DNA of 64,000 nt from Veillonella sp. VA142 (GCF_003992135.1 NZ_RQVN01000005.1:59342-123341); one strand, 5' to 3'; positions 54,165-63,592 are shown, counted from the stretch's first letter. Notes: a model not told the origin generated them from the letters alone. Program-made: numbers and translations.

Positions 54165-55346
54165 ATGACTGATTCAAAACTTTCATCATCGCGGTTGTCC
54201 CTCATTTGGTTTGGCGCCGCTCTTTCTATTGCGGAAATTATGACGGGCACCTATTTTGCGCCCCTAGGATTTTCCGACGGGCTATTAGCCATCATCATCG
54301 GTCACGTCATCGGTTGTTTGTTATTATTTGGTGCAGGACTCATCGGCGCTCGTGAACACATGAGTTCTATGCAAACTGTATCCACTGTCTTTGGCAATGG
54401 GGGCATGAAATTATTTTCCATTTTAAACGTTCTTCAACTCATCGGCTGGACTGGCATTATGATTTATGACGGTGCTCTTGGTGCCGTAGAATTGTGGAAT
54501 CTACCATTCACTGCGTGGACTTTCATCATCGGAGCTCTCATCATTGTATGGCTCTTCATCGGTATTCGTAACATGGGCTACATCAATAGTATTATGGGAT
54601 ACGGTTTAGGTATCCTCTGCATCTATTTATTGATTAGCTTATTACAAGAAAGTTCTATCCACAGCCAAGGCATCATCACTGATGAAATGACTTTCACAGC
54701 CGCCTTGGAATTGTCCATCGCTATGCCATTGTCTTGGCTACCACTAATCAGTGATTACACTCGCTTATCCAAGAACCCTGTTGCAGGTACTGCTGCTAGT
54801 GCTATTGTATATGGTGTGACGAGTTCCGTTATGTATGTGTTAGGCCTTGCAGCTGCGCTGTATACAAATGAAAGCAATATCGCTAAAATCCTTCTTCATG
54901 CGGGGTTAGGTCTTGGTGGATTAATCATTATCGTATTCTCTACTGTAACCACAACTTTCATGGATGCCCTATCTGCTGGTATTTCCTCTGAAAGTTTACA
55001 ATCTAAATACTCTGGTCGTACCATCGGTATCATCGTTACCATTATCGGGACCATTGGCGCATCCATCTATCCAATGGATAATATTATTCCTTTCTTATAT
55101 ATGATTGGATCTGTCTTTGCTCCAATGATTGCTATTTTATTAACCCATTATTTCTTATTACGCAAATGTCCTCGCCTTGACCATGGTCCTACCCTATACA
55201 TCATTTGTTGGGCATCCGGTACCGTTATGTACCATCGTTTCCTTGATAGTAACCCATTCTTAGGAGCTAGCTTGTCTACCATCGTAGGCACAGCCTTGGC
55301 AACCATTGCAACGGCGTATATCATTAGCAAATTGAGTAAAAGTTAA
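54165..55346 (+). CDS. cytX: CytX-type HMP (thiamine precursor) transporter
   Basis: A 393-aa membrane protein of the NCS1 (cytosine permease) family with about eleven or twelve hydrophobic segments. LIWFGAALSIAEIMTGTYFAPLG at the N-terminus and SWLPLISDYTRLSKNP in the middle match the CytX subgroup, predicted to import hydroxymethylpyrimidine. The TPP riboswitch ahead of it and thiD-thiE across the promoter region support this. ATG 54165 has AGGAG upstream. Confidence 0.88.
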   Translation: MTDSKLSSSRLSLIWFGAALSIAEIMTGTYFAPLGFSDGLLAIIIGHVIGCLLLFGAGLIGAREHMSSMQTVSTVFGNGGMKLFSILNVLQLIGWTGIMIYDGALGAVELWNLPFTAWTFIIGALIIVWLFIGIRNMGYINSIMGYGLGILCIYLLISLLQESSIHSQGIITDEMTFTAALELSIAMPLSWLPLISDYTRLSKNPVAGTAASAIVYGVTSSVMYVLGLAAALYTNESNIAKILLHAGLGLGGLIIIVFSTVTTTFMDALSAGISSESLQSKYSGRTIGIIVTIIGTIGASIYPMDNIIPFLYMIGSVFAPMIAILLTHYFLLRKCPRLDHGPTLYIICWASGTVMYHRFLDSNPFLGASLSTIVGTALATIATAYIISKLSKS

Positions 55347-55377
55347 TATCCCCCTGTTATTTTATAACTGCATTTAA

Positions 55378-55406
55378 TTTACATTGTAAACTGAATGTAG
55401 TAAAAT
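55378..55406 (+). promoter_or_regulatory. toxin-antitoxin promoter with inverted repeat
   Basis: TTTACA (55378-55383), 17 bases, TAAAAT (55401-55406). TTTAC-N3-GTAAA (55378-55390) is an inverted repeat on the -35, the usual place of an antitoxin operator. Confidence 0.65.
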
Positions 55407-55426
55407 AAGAAAAAGGAGGTAAGACT

Positions 55427-55699
55427 ATGGCGACAATTCCTACACAAATTCGTATTGATGAACATGTAAAAAAAGAAGCTACTGAACTTTTTGGTTTACT
55501 TGGTTTAGATATGTCTAGTGCTATAAATATGTTTTTAAATCAATGCGTACTACGAGGTGGCATTCCATTTTCAATAGAAGTACCAAACTATTCCACTAAA
55601 GTATTAGATGCCATGAATGAAGCTAGACAAATATCTAAAAATCCTAATGTAATTGGTTATACTACCTTAGAAGATCTAAAAAAAGCGCTAGAGGCATAA
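55427..55699 (+). CDS. RelB/DinJ-family antitoxin
   Basis: A 90-aa protein with the N-terminal ribbon-helix-helix, TQIRIDEHVKKEATELFGLLGLDMSSAINMFLNQ, that dimerises, binds DNA and represses its own operon, and a C-terminal toxin-binding stretch (AMNEARQISKNPNV...). AGGAGG precedes the ATG. It ends one base before the toxin start, a normal antitoxin-first module. Confidence 0.92.
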   Translation: MATIPTQIRIDEHVKKEATELFGLLGLDMSSAINMFLNQCVLRGGIPFSIEVPNYSTKVLDAMNEARQISKNPNVIGYTTLEDLKKALEA

Positions 55700-55700
55700 T

Positions 55701-55979
55701 ATGTTTACAATCAAGTTTACTACTGCATACAAAAAAAGTTATAAACTTATGAAAAAAAGAGGTCTAAATCTTTCCCTCTTAGATTCAGTGGTGTACATGC
55801 TTGCAAATGGAGAAACACTTCCAGCCAAATACCATGATCATGCCCTTAAAGGTAAATTTAAAGGGTTTAGAGAGTGTCATATTCAACCAGATTGGCTACT
55901 AATATATATGTTAGAAGATGATATCTTAACTCTTACATTAGTAGATACAGGTACCCATACAGATTTATTAAATATCTAA
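55701..55979 (+). CDS. YafQ-family mRNA interferase toxin
   Basis: A 92-aa RelE-superfamily toxin that cuts mRNA on the ribosome. Residues matching the E. coli YafQ active site are present: His47 (YHDHALKG), His60 and Asp64 in ECHIQPDWLLIY, and His86 in DTGTHTDLL. The toxin therefore looks functional. It is paired with the DinJ-type antitoxin and followed by a strong terminator. Confidence 0.93.
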   Translation: MFTIKFTTAYKKSYKLMKKRGLNLSLLDSVVYMLANGETLPAKYHDHALKGKFKGFRECHIQPDWLLIYMLEDDILTLTLVDTGTHTDLLNI

Positions 55980-56047
55980 TATTTTATTGTACATTACTTT
56001 TAAAAACTACATTTTATCATAAAACTGTACTAGTATTTTATAATAAC

Positions 56048-56075
56048 AAAAACGCGGTCATATGACCGCGTTTTT
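56048..56075. terminator. bidirectional terminator of the TA module and recO unit
   Basis: A perfect 28-bp palindrome: AAAAACGCGGTCAT and ATGACCGCGTTTTT. It lies between convergent units and gives a GC-rich stem with T-run in both directions. Confidence 0.92.
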
Positions 56076-56114
56076 AGTTATATAATACCTATTGCAAAAA
56101 TACGTACTATTCTC

Positions 56115-56807
56115 TTATATCATTGTTTCTAAAAACTCTATGCTATGCAAGGTATATCCTAGGTGATGTTTCAACATAGTTCGCAACAGGATTTCCACCT
56201 GTGTCCACTGTTGTGCACTCAACCGCAATGCATTCGTAGGTACCCAGTTATACCGTAATATTCCTTGAATGGCCTCTTGCAGTTCCCGATTCACCACATA
56301 CTGGCAGGTTTCATAGATTTCATCACAAAGGTTTCTCATAACTTCTGAATCTTCACAATGGTCTCCTTGTGGTACGAATCCCGCAATACTCAGCATATGC
56401 CACCCCAATACAATAGAGCCATATCGAATCGAACCCTTTTGAGTGATACTTAAAAATCTGCTCATCGTAGCATACACACCACGATCTAGCTTTCCTTTTT
56501 CAAACAAAGCGCTCACCAATTCTCCACTGAATGTAGCATAGGAAATGGTATCTAAACTTTCATAGTTACGAATAGAAATGCCATCGAGTTGGATAATATC
56601 GTAAAACTCTCCATTAGGGGCCGCCGTCAAATACAAACGGCTCAAAGGCTGTAGGTAGGCACCTTCCTTATAATTTGCCTTTCGCTTATGGGGGACGGAA
56701 CAAAGAATAATCCCTTCCGCCTTGGTGAGGAATGCATAGATACTATAATATTTACGTTTTTTACGCCACAATACGATGGCTTCACTAGTAAAAGTGTTAG
56801 CTTTCAT
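56115..56807 (-). CDS. recO: DNA repair protein RecO
   Basis: Helps RecR load RecA on SSB-coated DNA. The 230-aa protein has the N-terminal OB-fold (TSEAIVLWRKKRKYYSIYAFLTKAEG) and the helical C-terminal part with LGWHMLSIAGFVPQ. I do not see the four-cysteine zinc site of many RecO proteins: only Cys near residues 158, 166 and 172 occur. Position behind era matches RecO in Firmicutes. Sequence is rather divergent. Confidence 0.85.
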   Translation of the reverse strand: MKANTFTSEAIVLWRKKRKYYSIYAFLTKAEGIILCSVPHKRKANYKEGAYLQPLSRLYLTAAPNGEFYDIIQLDGISIRNYESLDTISYATFSGELVSALFEKGKLDRGVYATMSRFLSITQKGSIRYGSIVLGWHMLSIAGFVPQGDHCEDSEVMRNLCDEIYETCQYVVNRELQEAIQGILRYNWVPTNALRLSAQQWTQVEILLRTMLKHHLGYTLHSIEFLETMI

Positions 56808-56830
56808 CCATATATCCTCTCCGAACAGGT

Positions 56831-58123
56831 TTACTCAGTTTCCTCAACATCAGTTGGTACTGGCACCGCATAGACACGTTCAATACGATATCCTTGCATT
56901 TCTGTCACCGTGAAAGTATATCCATCTACGGTGATGACATCACCAACGGCAGGTGTGCGCTCTAAGATACCGAAAATAACACCACCAATAGTATCTTCAT
57001 CCACATCTCCGAAGGAAATATCTAATAAATCTTCTACCTCATCCACCAACACTTTTCCTGCAAAGTTATAAGTTCCATTTGGATTTTCCACAATTGCCGG
57101 CAAATCACGTTCGTGTTCGTCTTGTATATCTCCAACCAATTCTTCTAAAATATCTTCTAAGCCCACTAAGCCTACCATACCACCGTATTCATCTACCACA
57201 ACAGCCTGATAAATACGACGTGTACGCATATGCTGTAATAGAACAGATAATTTCATCACTTCAGGAATGACAAGAATGTTACGACGAATAGACCGCAAAT
57301 CTTTACTTGCCTCTTCACTTCGCTCCATAAGGTCCTTAATGTGGACAAGACCAATGATATGATCCTTATCCTCTAGACACAAAGGATATCTTGTGTGGCT
57401 TGTAGAAGATACGATATGCATAGTCTCCTCAAAGCTATCTTGGGTATACACGCATACTACATCTTGCCGAGGAATCATAACCTCTTTCGCAATACGGTCC
57501 ACAAAATCGAATACATTATCGATGAGCTCACCTTCCACATGATCAATTTCACCTTGTTGATGACTACGGCTTACCAAGGCACGGATTTCTTCTTCTGTAT
57601 GCACTAGGTCGATTTCTGTACGATAGGGTGCTTTGAAAGCTTTCAATACTGTATTACCAATTTGTTCTGCAAGGTATACAAAAGGAATTACAATTTTTCC
57701 AGCTAACCTCACAATGGTCACGGTGGTCCCCACGTAGCGTTCTGGGAAAGATAACGCTAAACCTTTTGGAATAATTTCACCAAATATGAGCACTACCACA
57801 GCAAATAATGCTAATACAATCCATTCCACCACAATGGTATACATAGGTTCATAGAAACCAAACCGCTGTAATATGACGTCTGTACCATCTTCTAAATATC
57901 GTCCCATATAAACAGACAAAACTATGATGAAGAAAAGAATAAAGAAGGTGGACGTATTCATAAACCGTTCAGGTCGTTGATATAATTCACGTAATTCCTC
58001 TTTTTTGCTCTCGCTCAATGTATCCATATCTTCCAGATGTTCTTCTCGAAGACGCGCAAAAGAAAATTTGCTAATCATGAATAAACTAATAATTAAAATG
58101 CAAAAGATGGCAAATAGAATCAT
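56831..58123 (-). CDS. CNNM/CorC-family (hemolysin-like) membrane protein with CBS domains
   Basis: A 430-aa protein: N-terminal DUF21 membrane domain with about four hydrophobic segments (residues ~1-160, including GEIIPKGLALSFPERY), two CBS domains (about 205-330, MIPRQDVVCV and VVDEYGGMVGLV) and a C-terminal CorC/HlyC domain. Family members are linked to Mg2+ or Co2+ transport; haemolysin is a historical name. It is inserted between era and recO. Confidence 0.9.
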   Translation of the reverse strand: MILFAIFCILIISLFMISKFSFARLREEHLEDMDTLSESKKEELRELYQRPERFMNTSTFFILFFIIVLSVYMGRYLEDGTDVILQRFGFYEPMYTIVVEWIVLALFAVVVLIFGEIIPKGLALSFPERYVGTTVTIVRLAGKIVIPFVYLAEQIGNTVLKAFKAPYRTEIDLVHTEEEIRALVSRSHQQGEIDHVEGELIDNVFDFVDRIAKEVMIPRQDVVCVYTQDSFEETMHIVSSTSHTRYPLCLEDKDHIIGLVHIKDLMERSEEASKDLRSIRRNILVIPEVMKLSVLLQHMRTRRIYQAVVVDEYGGMVGLVGLEDILEELVGDIQDEHERDLPAIVENPNGTYNFAGKVLVDEVEDLLDISFGDVDEDTIGGVIFGILERTPAVGDVITVDGYTFTVTEMQGYRIERVYAVPVPTDVEETE

Positions 58124-58182
58124 GCCACCCGTGACGGGGGTATCGATACAAATCAGTCCTTTCTAAACGTAATAATTCAACA

Positions 58183-59082
58183 CTAATTACGGTATCCCAA
58201 TTCAGATAACATACCAGATTTATTGCGCCAATCTTTTTTTACCTTGACCCACAAATCTAGAAATACCTTAGTCGCTAAAAGTCTCTCAATATCGGCACGA
58301 GCTTGTTTTCCAATCAATTTTAACATAGCCCCTTGTTTGCCGATAATGATTCCTTTTTGAGAATCTCGCTCTACGTAAATTGTGGCACGTATATAGGTAG
58401 TACCGTCATCTCTCGTTTTCATTTCATCCACGTCTACTGCAATGGCATGAGGAATCTCATCATGTGTCTGCAATAGGATTTTTTCACGCACAATATCAGA
58501 GATAATCAAACGTTCTGGTTGATCTGTAATCATATCATCTGGGAAGTATTTTGGACCTTCTGGTAAATGTCTTTCCAACAAATTAACCACTTCTTCAATA
58601 TTATCTTTTTCCTTCGCCGAAATCGGCACTACCGCCTCAAAAGGATAGCTATTTTCATAAGATACAATGGCTTCTAACAAGTCTTGTTTTTCCATCGTAT
58701 CAATTTTGTTCACAATGAGGAACACTGGTACGTTCACCTTACGCAATTGTTCAATGACGAAGTTATCCCCAGGACCGCGTTTTTCATTTGCTGCTACCAC
58801 AAACAGAACCGCCTCTACTTCACGCAAAGAATCTACGGCTTGGTCTACCATGAATTCACCCAATTTATGTTTTGGCTTATGAATCCCTGGTGTATCCATA
58901 AATACGATTTGCTTCTTTTCATCAGTGTACACACAAACAATACGATTTCGTGTCGTTTGTGCTTTATCAGATACGATAACAATTTTATCATCAATTAATG
59001 CATTAATTAAGGTAGACTTCCCTACATTAGGTCGTCCTACAACGGCTACAAAGCCTGATTTAAATCCTTTTCCACTATTCAT
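58183..59082 (-). CDS. era: GTPase Era
   Basis: 16S rRNA-binding GTPase of 30S maturation. The 299-aa protein has GRPNVGKSTLINAL (G1), DTPGIHKPKH (G3), NKID (G4), and a C-terminal KH domain with KGIIIGKQGAMLKLIGKQAR. I place the start at ATG 59080-59082 (MNSGKGFKSGF), the length expected, inside the last bases of ybeY; an ATG eight codons earlier is possible, as its ribosome site is equally weak. Confidence 0.94.
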   Translation of the reverse strand: MNSGKGFKSGFVAVVGRPNVGKSTLINALIDDKIVIVSDKAQTTRNRIVCVYTDEKKQIVFMDTPGIHKPKHKLGEFMVDQAVDSLREVEAVLFVVAANEKRGPGDNFVIEQLRKVNVPVFLIVNKIDTMEKQDLLEAIVSYENSYPFEAVVPISAKEKDNIEEVVNLLERHLPEGPKYFPDDMITDQPERLIISDIVREKILLQTHDEIPHAIAVDVDEMKTRDDGTTYIRATIYVERDSQKGIIIGKQGAMLKLIGKQARADIERLLATKVFLDLWVKVKKDWRNKSGMLSELGYRN

Positions 59083-59551
59083 TATATGGCATATCCTCTC
59101 GTACATAACCTAAATTACCAAGCACAAACTCTTCTTCTGTGCGCATTTCTTTTTTATCTTCCTCTGTCATATGGTCATAACCTAAAATATGCAAACAGCT
59201 ATGAACAGTTAAATAAGCAAGTTCACGAATGAAATCGTGGTTATACTCTTTTGCTTGCTCTGCCGCTCGCTCTAGAGAGATAACAATGTCTCCTAGTAAT
59301 TGACCTTCTTCCTCGATAGAGGCTTCCTCCCCTTCATTGAGGGCAAAGGATAACACATCTGTAGGCATATCTTTACCACGGTATTCACGATTTAATTCCT
59401 GAATTTTTCCGTTGTTACAGAGGAGCACACTATATTCATCTTCCTCGTGCAATCCATACACACGAGCCACTTCATTACAGCACCGTTGAATGACCTCTTC
59501 GTAAGTGTTATTTTGTTCCATTCCCTCATCATAGGAAATACTTACAATCAT
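59075..59551 (-). CDS. ybeY: endoribonuclease YbeY
   Basis: Zinc-dependent RNase in 16S 3'-end maturation and ribosome quality control. The 158-aa protein ends with the zinc motif HSCLHILGYDH (H-x3-H-x5-H) and has LNREYRGKDMPTDVLSF. It overlaps phoH by 4 bases and era by 8. Confidence 0.95.
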   Translation of the reverse strand: MIVSISYDEGMEQNNTYEEVIQRCCNEVARVYGLHEEDEYSVLLCNNGKIQELNREYRGKDMPTDVLSFALNEGEEASIEEEGQLLGDIVISLERAAEQAKEYNHDFIRELAYLTVHSCLHILGYDHMTEEDKKEMRTEEEFVLGNLGYVREDMPYNE

Positions 59552-60519
59552 TCTTGTTTCCCTTTCTCTGAAAGTTGATACTCTTCATAGGCTTTCACAA
59601 TACGACCTACCAAATCATGACGCACTACATCTTGATCCGAGAAATAAATAGACCGAATCCCTTTGATGCGTTGTAACACTTGTTCTGCCTCAATCAAACC
59701 TGATGTTATCTTCGGTGGTAAATCAATTTGCGTAGGGTCTCCATTAACCACCATTTTCGATTGATAGCCCAACCGTGTTAAAAACATCTTCATCTGTTCT
59801 GGCGTTGTATTCTGTCCTTCATCAAGGATGACAAAGGACCTTTCTAGGGTACGTCCCCGCATATATGCCAAAGGCGCCACCTCAATAGTCCCTTGTAAAA
59901 GCATTTTCTGTACACGCTCTACACCGAACATATCATGTAAGGCATCATAAAGAGGCCGCAAATAAGGATCCACCTTTTCTTGTAAATCACCTGGTAAATA
60001 GCCAAGTTTTTCTCCCGCCTCTACAGCAGGTCTCGTCAAAATAATACGATCTACTTCACGATTTTTTAGGAAAAATGCACCTAATGCCACTGCCAAATAG
60101 GTTTTCCCTGTACCGGCGGGACCAATACCAAAGGTGATAGTATTACGGCGGATACTATCTACATACTGTTTTTGCCCCACTGTTTTAGGAATGATAGGAT
60201 TCCCCTTGACAGTCACATTAATAGTATCTTCATAAAGCTTAAAAAGAGTCTCTTTTTCGCCTTTCAAAATCATCGTAGTAGCGGTTCGTACATGATGGTC
60301 TGTGATCTTAATGTGATTTTTAAATAAATATAACAATACATCAAGGACTTCTATCGCCACTTGTACAGATGTTTCAGAACCTGTCACGTCTATGGTCGTA
60401 TCTCGATGTAATATATCAACTGTCAATAGTTCTTCTAATACTTTTATGTGAGATCCTTGAGGTCCCACGATAGGTCCTACCATGTCATAAGTAGGTATGG
60501 TAAATCTCTGATTAGCCAT
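59548..60519 (-). CDS. phoH: PhoH-like ATPase
   Basis: A 323-aa P-loop protein linked to RNA metabolism and co-conserved with ybeY. It has a short N-terminal domain (KH-like, about residues 1-100), GPAGTGKTYLAVALG (Walker A, near 143), LTRPAVEAGEKLGYLPGD, and FVILDEGQNTTPEQMKMFLTR (Walker B). ATG 60517-60519 begins MANQRFTIP; longer frames overlap the upstream gene. Confidence 0.94.
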   Translation of the reverse strand: MANQRFTIPTYDMVGPIVGPQGSHIKVLEELLTVDILHRDTTIDVTGSETSVQVAIEVLDVLLYLFKNHIKITDHHVRTATTMILKGEKETLFKLYEDTINVTVKGNPIIPKTVGQKQYVDSIRRNTITFGIGPAGTGKTYLAVALGAFFLKNREVDRIILTRPAVEAGEKLGYLPGDLQEKVDPYLRPLYDALHDMFGVERVQKMLLQGTIEVAPLAYMRGRTLERSFVILDEGQNTTPEQMKMFLTRLGYQSKMVVNGDPTQIDLPPKITSGLIEAEQVLQRIKGIRSIYFSDQDVVRHDLVGRIVKAYEEYQLSEKGKQE

Positions 60520-60529
60520 ATGCTCCCTT

Positions 60530-61492
60530 TCACAGAAATTTTTGAACCGCAGCACCATGTAAGTAATCATAGCCGCTGCCTTGAGAAATATCTTCGTCTT
60601 CCATAATTTGATCAATCAAATCTTGTACGCGCCACCAGCCCATAGACCAATTCGTGAAGATTGTATTTTCTTCTGGCGCACGTCCTACTAGTCGTTGTAA
60701 TACAATCTTAGGGTCTAGGTAACGTAAAAATTCTACCACTCGTCGAGCGTATTCTTCTGCACTGATTAAGGTAAATTCACCAGCCTCATAATCACGTGCC
60801 ATTTTCGTATTCTTTACTAAGTATAATGCATGAAGCTTCACTTGGTCTACTTGTAAGGCTGACAAAGTTTTCGCTCCTTCAATGACATCGTCCATCGTAT
60901 CCCAAGGAAGGTTTAGTATCATATGAGCACACACTTCAAATCCATAGCGCTTGATACGTAATACGGCATCGATAAACTCCGCCATCGTATGCCCTCGGTT
61001 TACCTTTTGTAGTGTGTGATAGTTCACCGATTGTAAGCCTAATTCTACATAGATATCAATGCCATATTTGTTTTGTATATCTTTTAAAATATCTAAATAC
61101 GCATCATGTACACAGTCAGGTCGGGTTGCAATGGCAATGCCTACCACATGTTCTAAGCACGCTTCCTCCACATAGTGGCGGAACTTCTCTGGTGGCAAGT
61201 AAGTGTTACTAAAATTCTGAAAATACGGTATATATTTATAAGCTTTATATTTTTTCGCAATATGCACCACTGTTTCATCGATTTGCTGTTTCACCGTCAT
61301 AGAGGCTGGTCGATTTTCATAGCCTGCTCCAATTTCACCGCAGAATGTACATCCACCTACACCTGCTGATCCATCGCGATTGGGGCATGTCAAAGGCAGT
61401 GCCACTGGAATTTTATAGGCCTTTTCTCCATATCGTTCTTTGTAAAAAGCAGATATCATACGATACCGCTTTGGTTTTGTCGTATCACTCAT
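60530..61492 (-). CDS. TIGR01212-type radical SAM protein (YhcC-like)
   Basis: A 320-aa radical SAM protein. The cluster cysteines come in CPNRDGSAGVGGCTFCGE, a spacing longer than the canonical CxxxCxxC, which is characteristic of the YhcC/TIGR01212 group. ELGLQSVNYHTLQKVNRGH follows. The reaction is unknown. It is adjacent to the B12-binding radical SAM gene (16-base gap). Confidence 0.9.
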   Translation of the reverse strand: MSDTTKPKRYRMISAFYKERYGEKAYKIPVALPLTCPNRDGSAGVGGCTFCGEIGAGYENRPASMTVKQQIDETVVHIAKKYKAYKYIPYFQNFSNTYLPPEKFRHYVEEACLEHVVGIAIATRPDCVHDAYLDILKDIQNKYGIDIYVELGLQSVNYHTLQKVNRGHTMAEFIDAVLRIKRYGFEVCAHMILNLPWDTMDDVIEGAKTLSALQVDQVKLHALYLVKNTKMARDYEAGEFTLISAEEYARRVVEFLRYLDPKIVLQRLVGRAPEENTIFTNWSMGWWRVQDLIDQIMEDEDISQGSGYDYLHGAAVQKFL

Positions 61493-61508
61493 ATCACACC
61501 TCCTCTAC

Positions 61509-63473
61509 CTATTGTAATGGACTCCTAGACAATTCTGGAAAAACACCATGTATATCTGGACGAATAAATGGTTTTGTGTCTCCTTTTACATCGATGATGA
61601 TAGCATATCTATTATCTGCAATAACATTATTTACTATAACATTATCTGCTATCACAGTATCAGTCATAGCCTCTTCACAAAGCATCTTACTTTGTTTTGT
61701 TGCACGCATTTTTTGTGTAAAATACTCCTCAGTGCTATGTATAGAGCTTGCACTAGTAGAATCGTATTCATTATCTTTAGATGGTTCAACTTCTACAGCA
61801 CCATAGGAATCTCTTGGAATCCCTAAGTATGGCAATGACTCTCCACAGACCTCAATCGTATGATAATCTTGTCGGATTCTCCGCCACTCCACAAAGGAGT
61901 AGTTAGGAATGTATTGTCGAACTAAGTCTTCCTCACGCCAGAATATCTCGGCATCTTGCATTTCTTGCTTTCTATCTTTAGATAGACCAAATCGTTCATC
62001 CCGTATTTTACCATTAAAAGAAGTCAATACATCGTAGCGCAGTAAATCACAGGCCACTCGGTCTCCTTTCAAGGTAAAGAACTCATAGAGGAAGGCAATT
62101 TGATCAGCATCATTTAATTTGCGGTCTTGATTCCCTTTTTCTAACCACAACTTGGTCATTTCTTCAAAATAAGCAAAGGCCGATCCTTCTTGGATTAAGC
62201 TTTCACTAATGTATCCAAAGACTGTGCGATACCGTTCACTATTATAGAACCGTTCGAATACATCTTCAAAATGTTTCAGCATGCGCACATCATTATAAGG
62301 CAATACATGTGTTTGTAACACTTCGTAAGGTGCTTTCGGATTCGCAATGTACTCGTACTCTGCCATAGAACGCACGCCAGAACCTTTCAATAACTTTAAA
62401 AAGCCAATCTGCAACGCATGGGGTTGCAAACTGAATAAATCATTAAAGGACTTCTCGAAAATAGATTTACTTTCATAAGGCAAACCTACAATTAAATCCA
62501 TATGCACATGAGTACGCCCGGCCTTGATAATCGGAGGGATGACGGACTGAATATGGCCCCAATCATTGCGCCGATGGATGGCCTCCAGTGTCTTAGCATG
62601 AGTACTTTGAACACCTACCTCAATCTGTATTTGACCATAACGAGTAGAACTTAGAATATCTACTTCTTTTTCAGTCATTAAAATGGATTCCATTTCCAAG
62701 TGAAAGTTCGTCTGTCCCCCATGGTCACGCATCCACTCCATCAATGGAATATGATGATGAGGCGCACAGTTGAAAGTCCGATCCACAAACTTCACCTGTT
62801 TTACATTGTGATCTACGAACCAAGCCAACTCTTCGAGTACCCGTTCTTGGGGAAAGAATCGTACAGTGTTTCGATTTCCAGATAAACAATACTGGCAACT
62901 AAAGGGACAACCACGAGAAGATTCATAATAGACAATTTTATTCCCTAAGGTAAGCATATCTTCCTCTGTGTACGGAAATGGTATAGTACTTAGGTCCTTC
63001 ACCTCTACAGCCTCTTCAGACCCTTGAATAGTACCTTGTTCTCTACCTAAGATGCCAGGTATGACAGGATCAACAGCAGATTGACCTATACGGATTGCTT
63101 TCACAAAGGAAGTAAAAGCCTCCTCAGCTTCCCCTTGCACAATATAATCGATGTAGGGATGATCTTCTAATAGTTCCCTAGCTGTATAACTCACCTCTGG
63201 ACCACCTAATATAATTTTCGTGTTAGGACGAACCGCCTTGATCATAGAACACAGATGTAATGTCATATCGATATTCCAGATATAACAAGCAAACCCTATT
63301 ACATCTGCATCTAAGGTGGTCACATTATTTAGAATATCTAAAATAGGCATATTAATAGTGTATTCCACTATCTCATATGCCTCGTCCTTCGTTCTTCCAT
63401 AAGCCTGCAAATAGCGCAACGCCAAAGAAGAATGTATATATTTTGAATTCAACGTTGAAATGATAACTTTCAT
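61509..63473 (-). CDS. B12-binding-domain radical SAM protein
   Basis: A 654-aa protein: N-terminal cobalamin-binding-type domain (about residues 1-135, PNTKIILGGPEVSYTARE), then the radical SAM core with CPFSCQYC near residue 190 and VGVQSTHAKTLEAIHR, then a DUF4080-like C-terminal region. The DxHxxG motif for lower-ligand-off B12 binding is not evident, so real cobalamin use is open. The last ~85 residues look disordered and contain three pentapeptide repeats. The start has GAGG. The promoter is beside an IS insertion. Confidence 0.88.
   Translation of the reverse strand: MKVIISTLNSKYIHSSLALRYLQAYGRTKDEAYEIVEYTINMPILDILNNVTTLDADVIGFACYIWNIDMTLHLCSMIKAVRPNTKIILGGPEVSYTARELLEDHPYIDYIVQGEAEEAFTSFVKAIRIGQSAVDPVIPGILGREQGTIQGSEEAVEVKDLSTIPFPYTEEDMLTLGNKIVYYESSRGCPFSCQYCLSGNRNTVRFFPQERVLEELAWFVDHNVKQVKFVDRTFNCAPHHHIPLMEWMRDHGGQTNFHLEMESILMTEKEVDILSSTRYGQIQIEVGVQSTHAKTLEAIHRRNDWGHIQSVIPPIIKAGRTHVHMDLIVGLPYESKSIFEKSFNDLFSLQPHALQIGFLKLLKGSGVRSMAEYEYIANPKAPYEVLQTHVLPYNDVRMLKHFEDVFERFYNSERYRTVFGYISESLIQEGSAFAYFEEMTKLWLEKGNQDRKLNDADQIAFLYEFFTLKGDRVACDLLRYDVLTSFNGKIRDERFGLSKDRKQEMQDAEIFWREEDLVRQYIPNYSFVEWRRIRQDYHTIEVCGESLPYLGIPRDSYGAVEVEPSKDNEYDSTSASSIHSTEEYFTQKMRATKQSKMLCEEAMTDTVIADNVIVNNVIADNRYAIIIDVKGDTKPFIRPDIHGVFPELSRSPLQ
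61611..61655 (-). repeat. three tandem 15-bp in-frame repeats
   Basis: Three 15-base units (for example ATTATCTGCAATAAC on the plus strand) with 2-3 differences between copies, encoding VIADN-VIVNN-VIADN in the C-terminal part of the B12 radical SAM protein. Confidence 0.8.
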
Positions 63474-63519
63474 TTGTACCTCACTCATCGAATGAACCTA
63501 GTTCATCGGCTATTGTTCT

Positions 63520-63534
63520 ATTATATCATATAAT
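63520..63534 (-). promoter_or_regulatory. extended -10 within a palindrome, promoter of the radical SAM operon
   Basis: ATTATAT, one base, ATATAAT (15 bp, 7-1-7). On the minus strand it provides TGATATAAT, an extended -10. The place of the -35 lies inside the adjacent IS end. Confidence 0.6.
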
Positions 63535-63548
63535 GCGGCTCTATAATA

Positions 63549-63592
63549 AATGTTGGGGCTACTCATATGAGAGTAGTCACCAACATTTTTTT
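63549..63592 (+). terminator. terminator inside the IS left end
   Basis: ATGTTGG and CTACTC pair with GAGTAG and CCAACAT, followed by seven T. It blocks transcription entering the transposase gene from outside, a known protective device of IS elements. Confidence 0.8.

Noticed and set aside
56048..56075. Perfect GC-rich palindrome considered as an attachment or REP site
   Set aside because: It has T-runs on both sides, lies between convergent genes and has no second copy that I noticed, so it is a terminator.
61345..61806. Plus-strand open frame of 153 codons
   Set aside because: Antisense to the ends of the two radical SAM genes; low-complexity composition.
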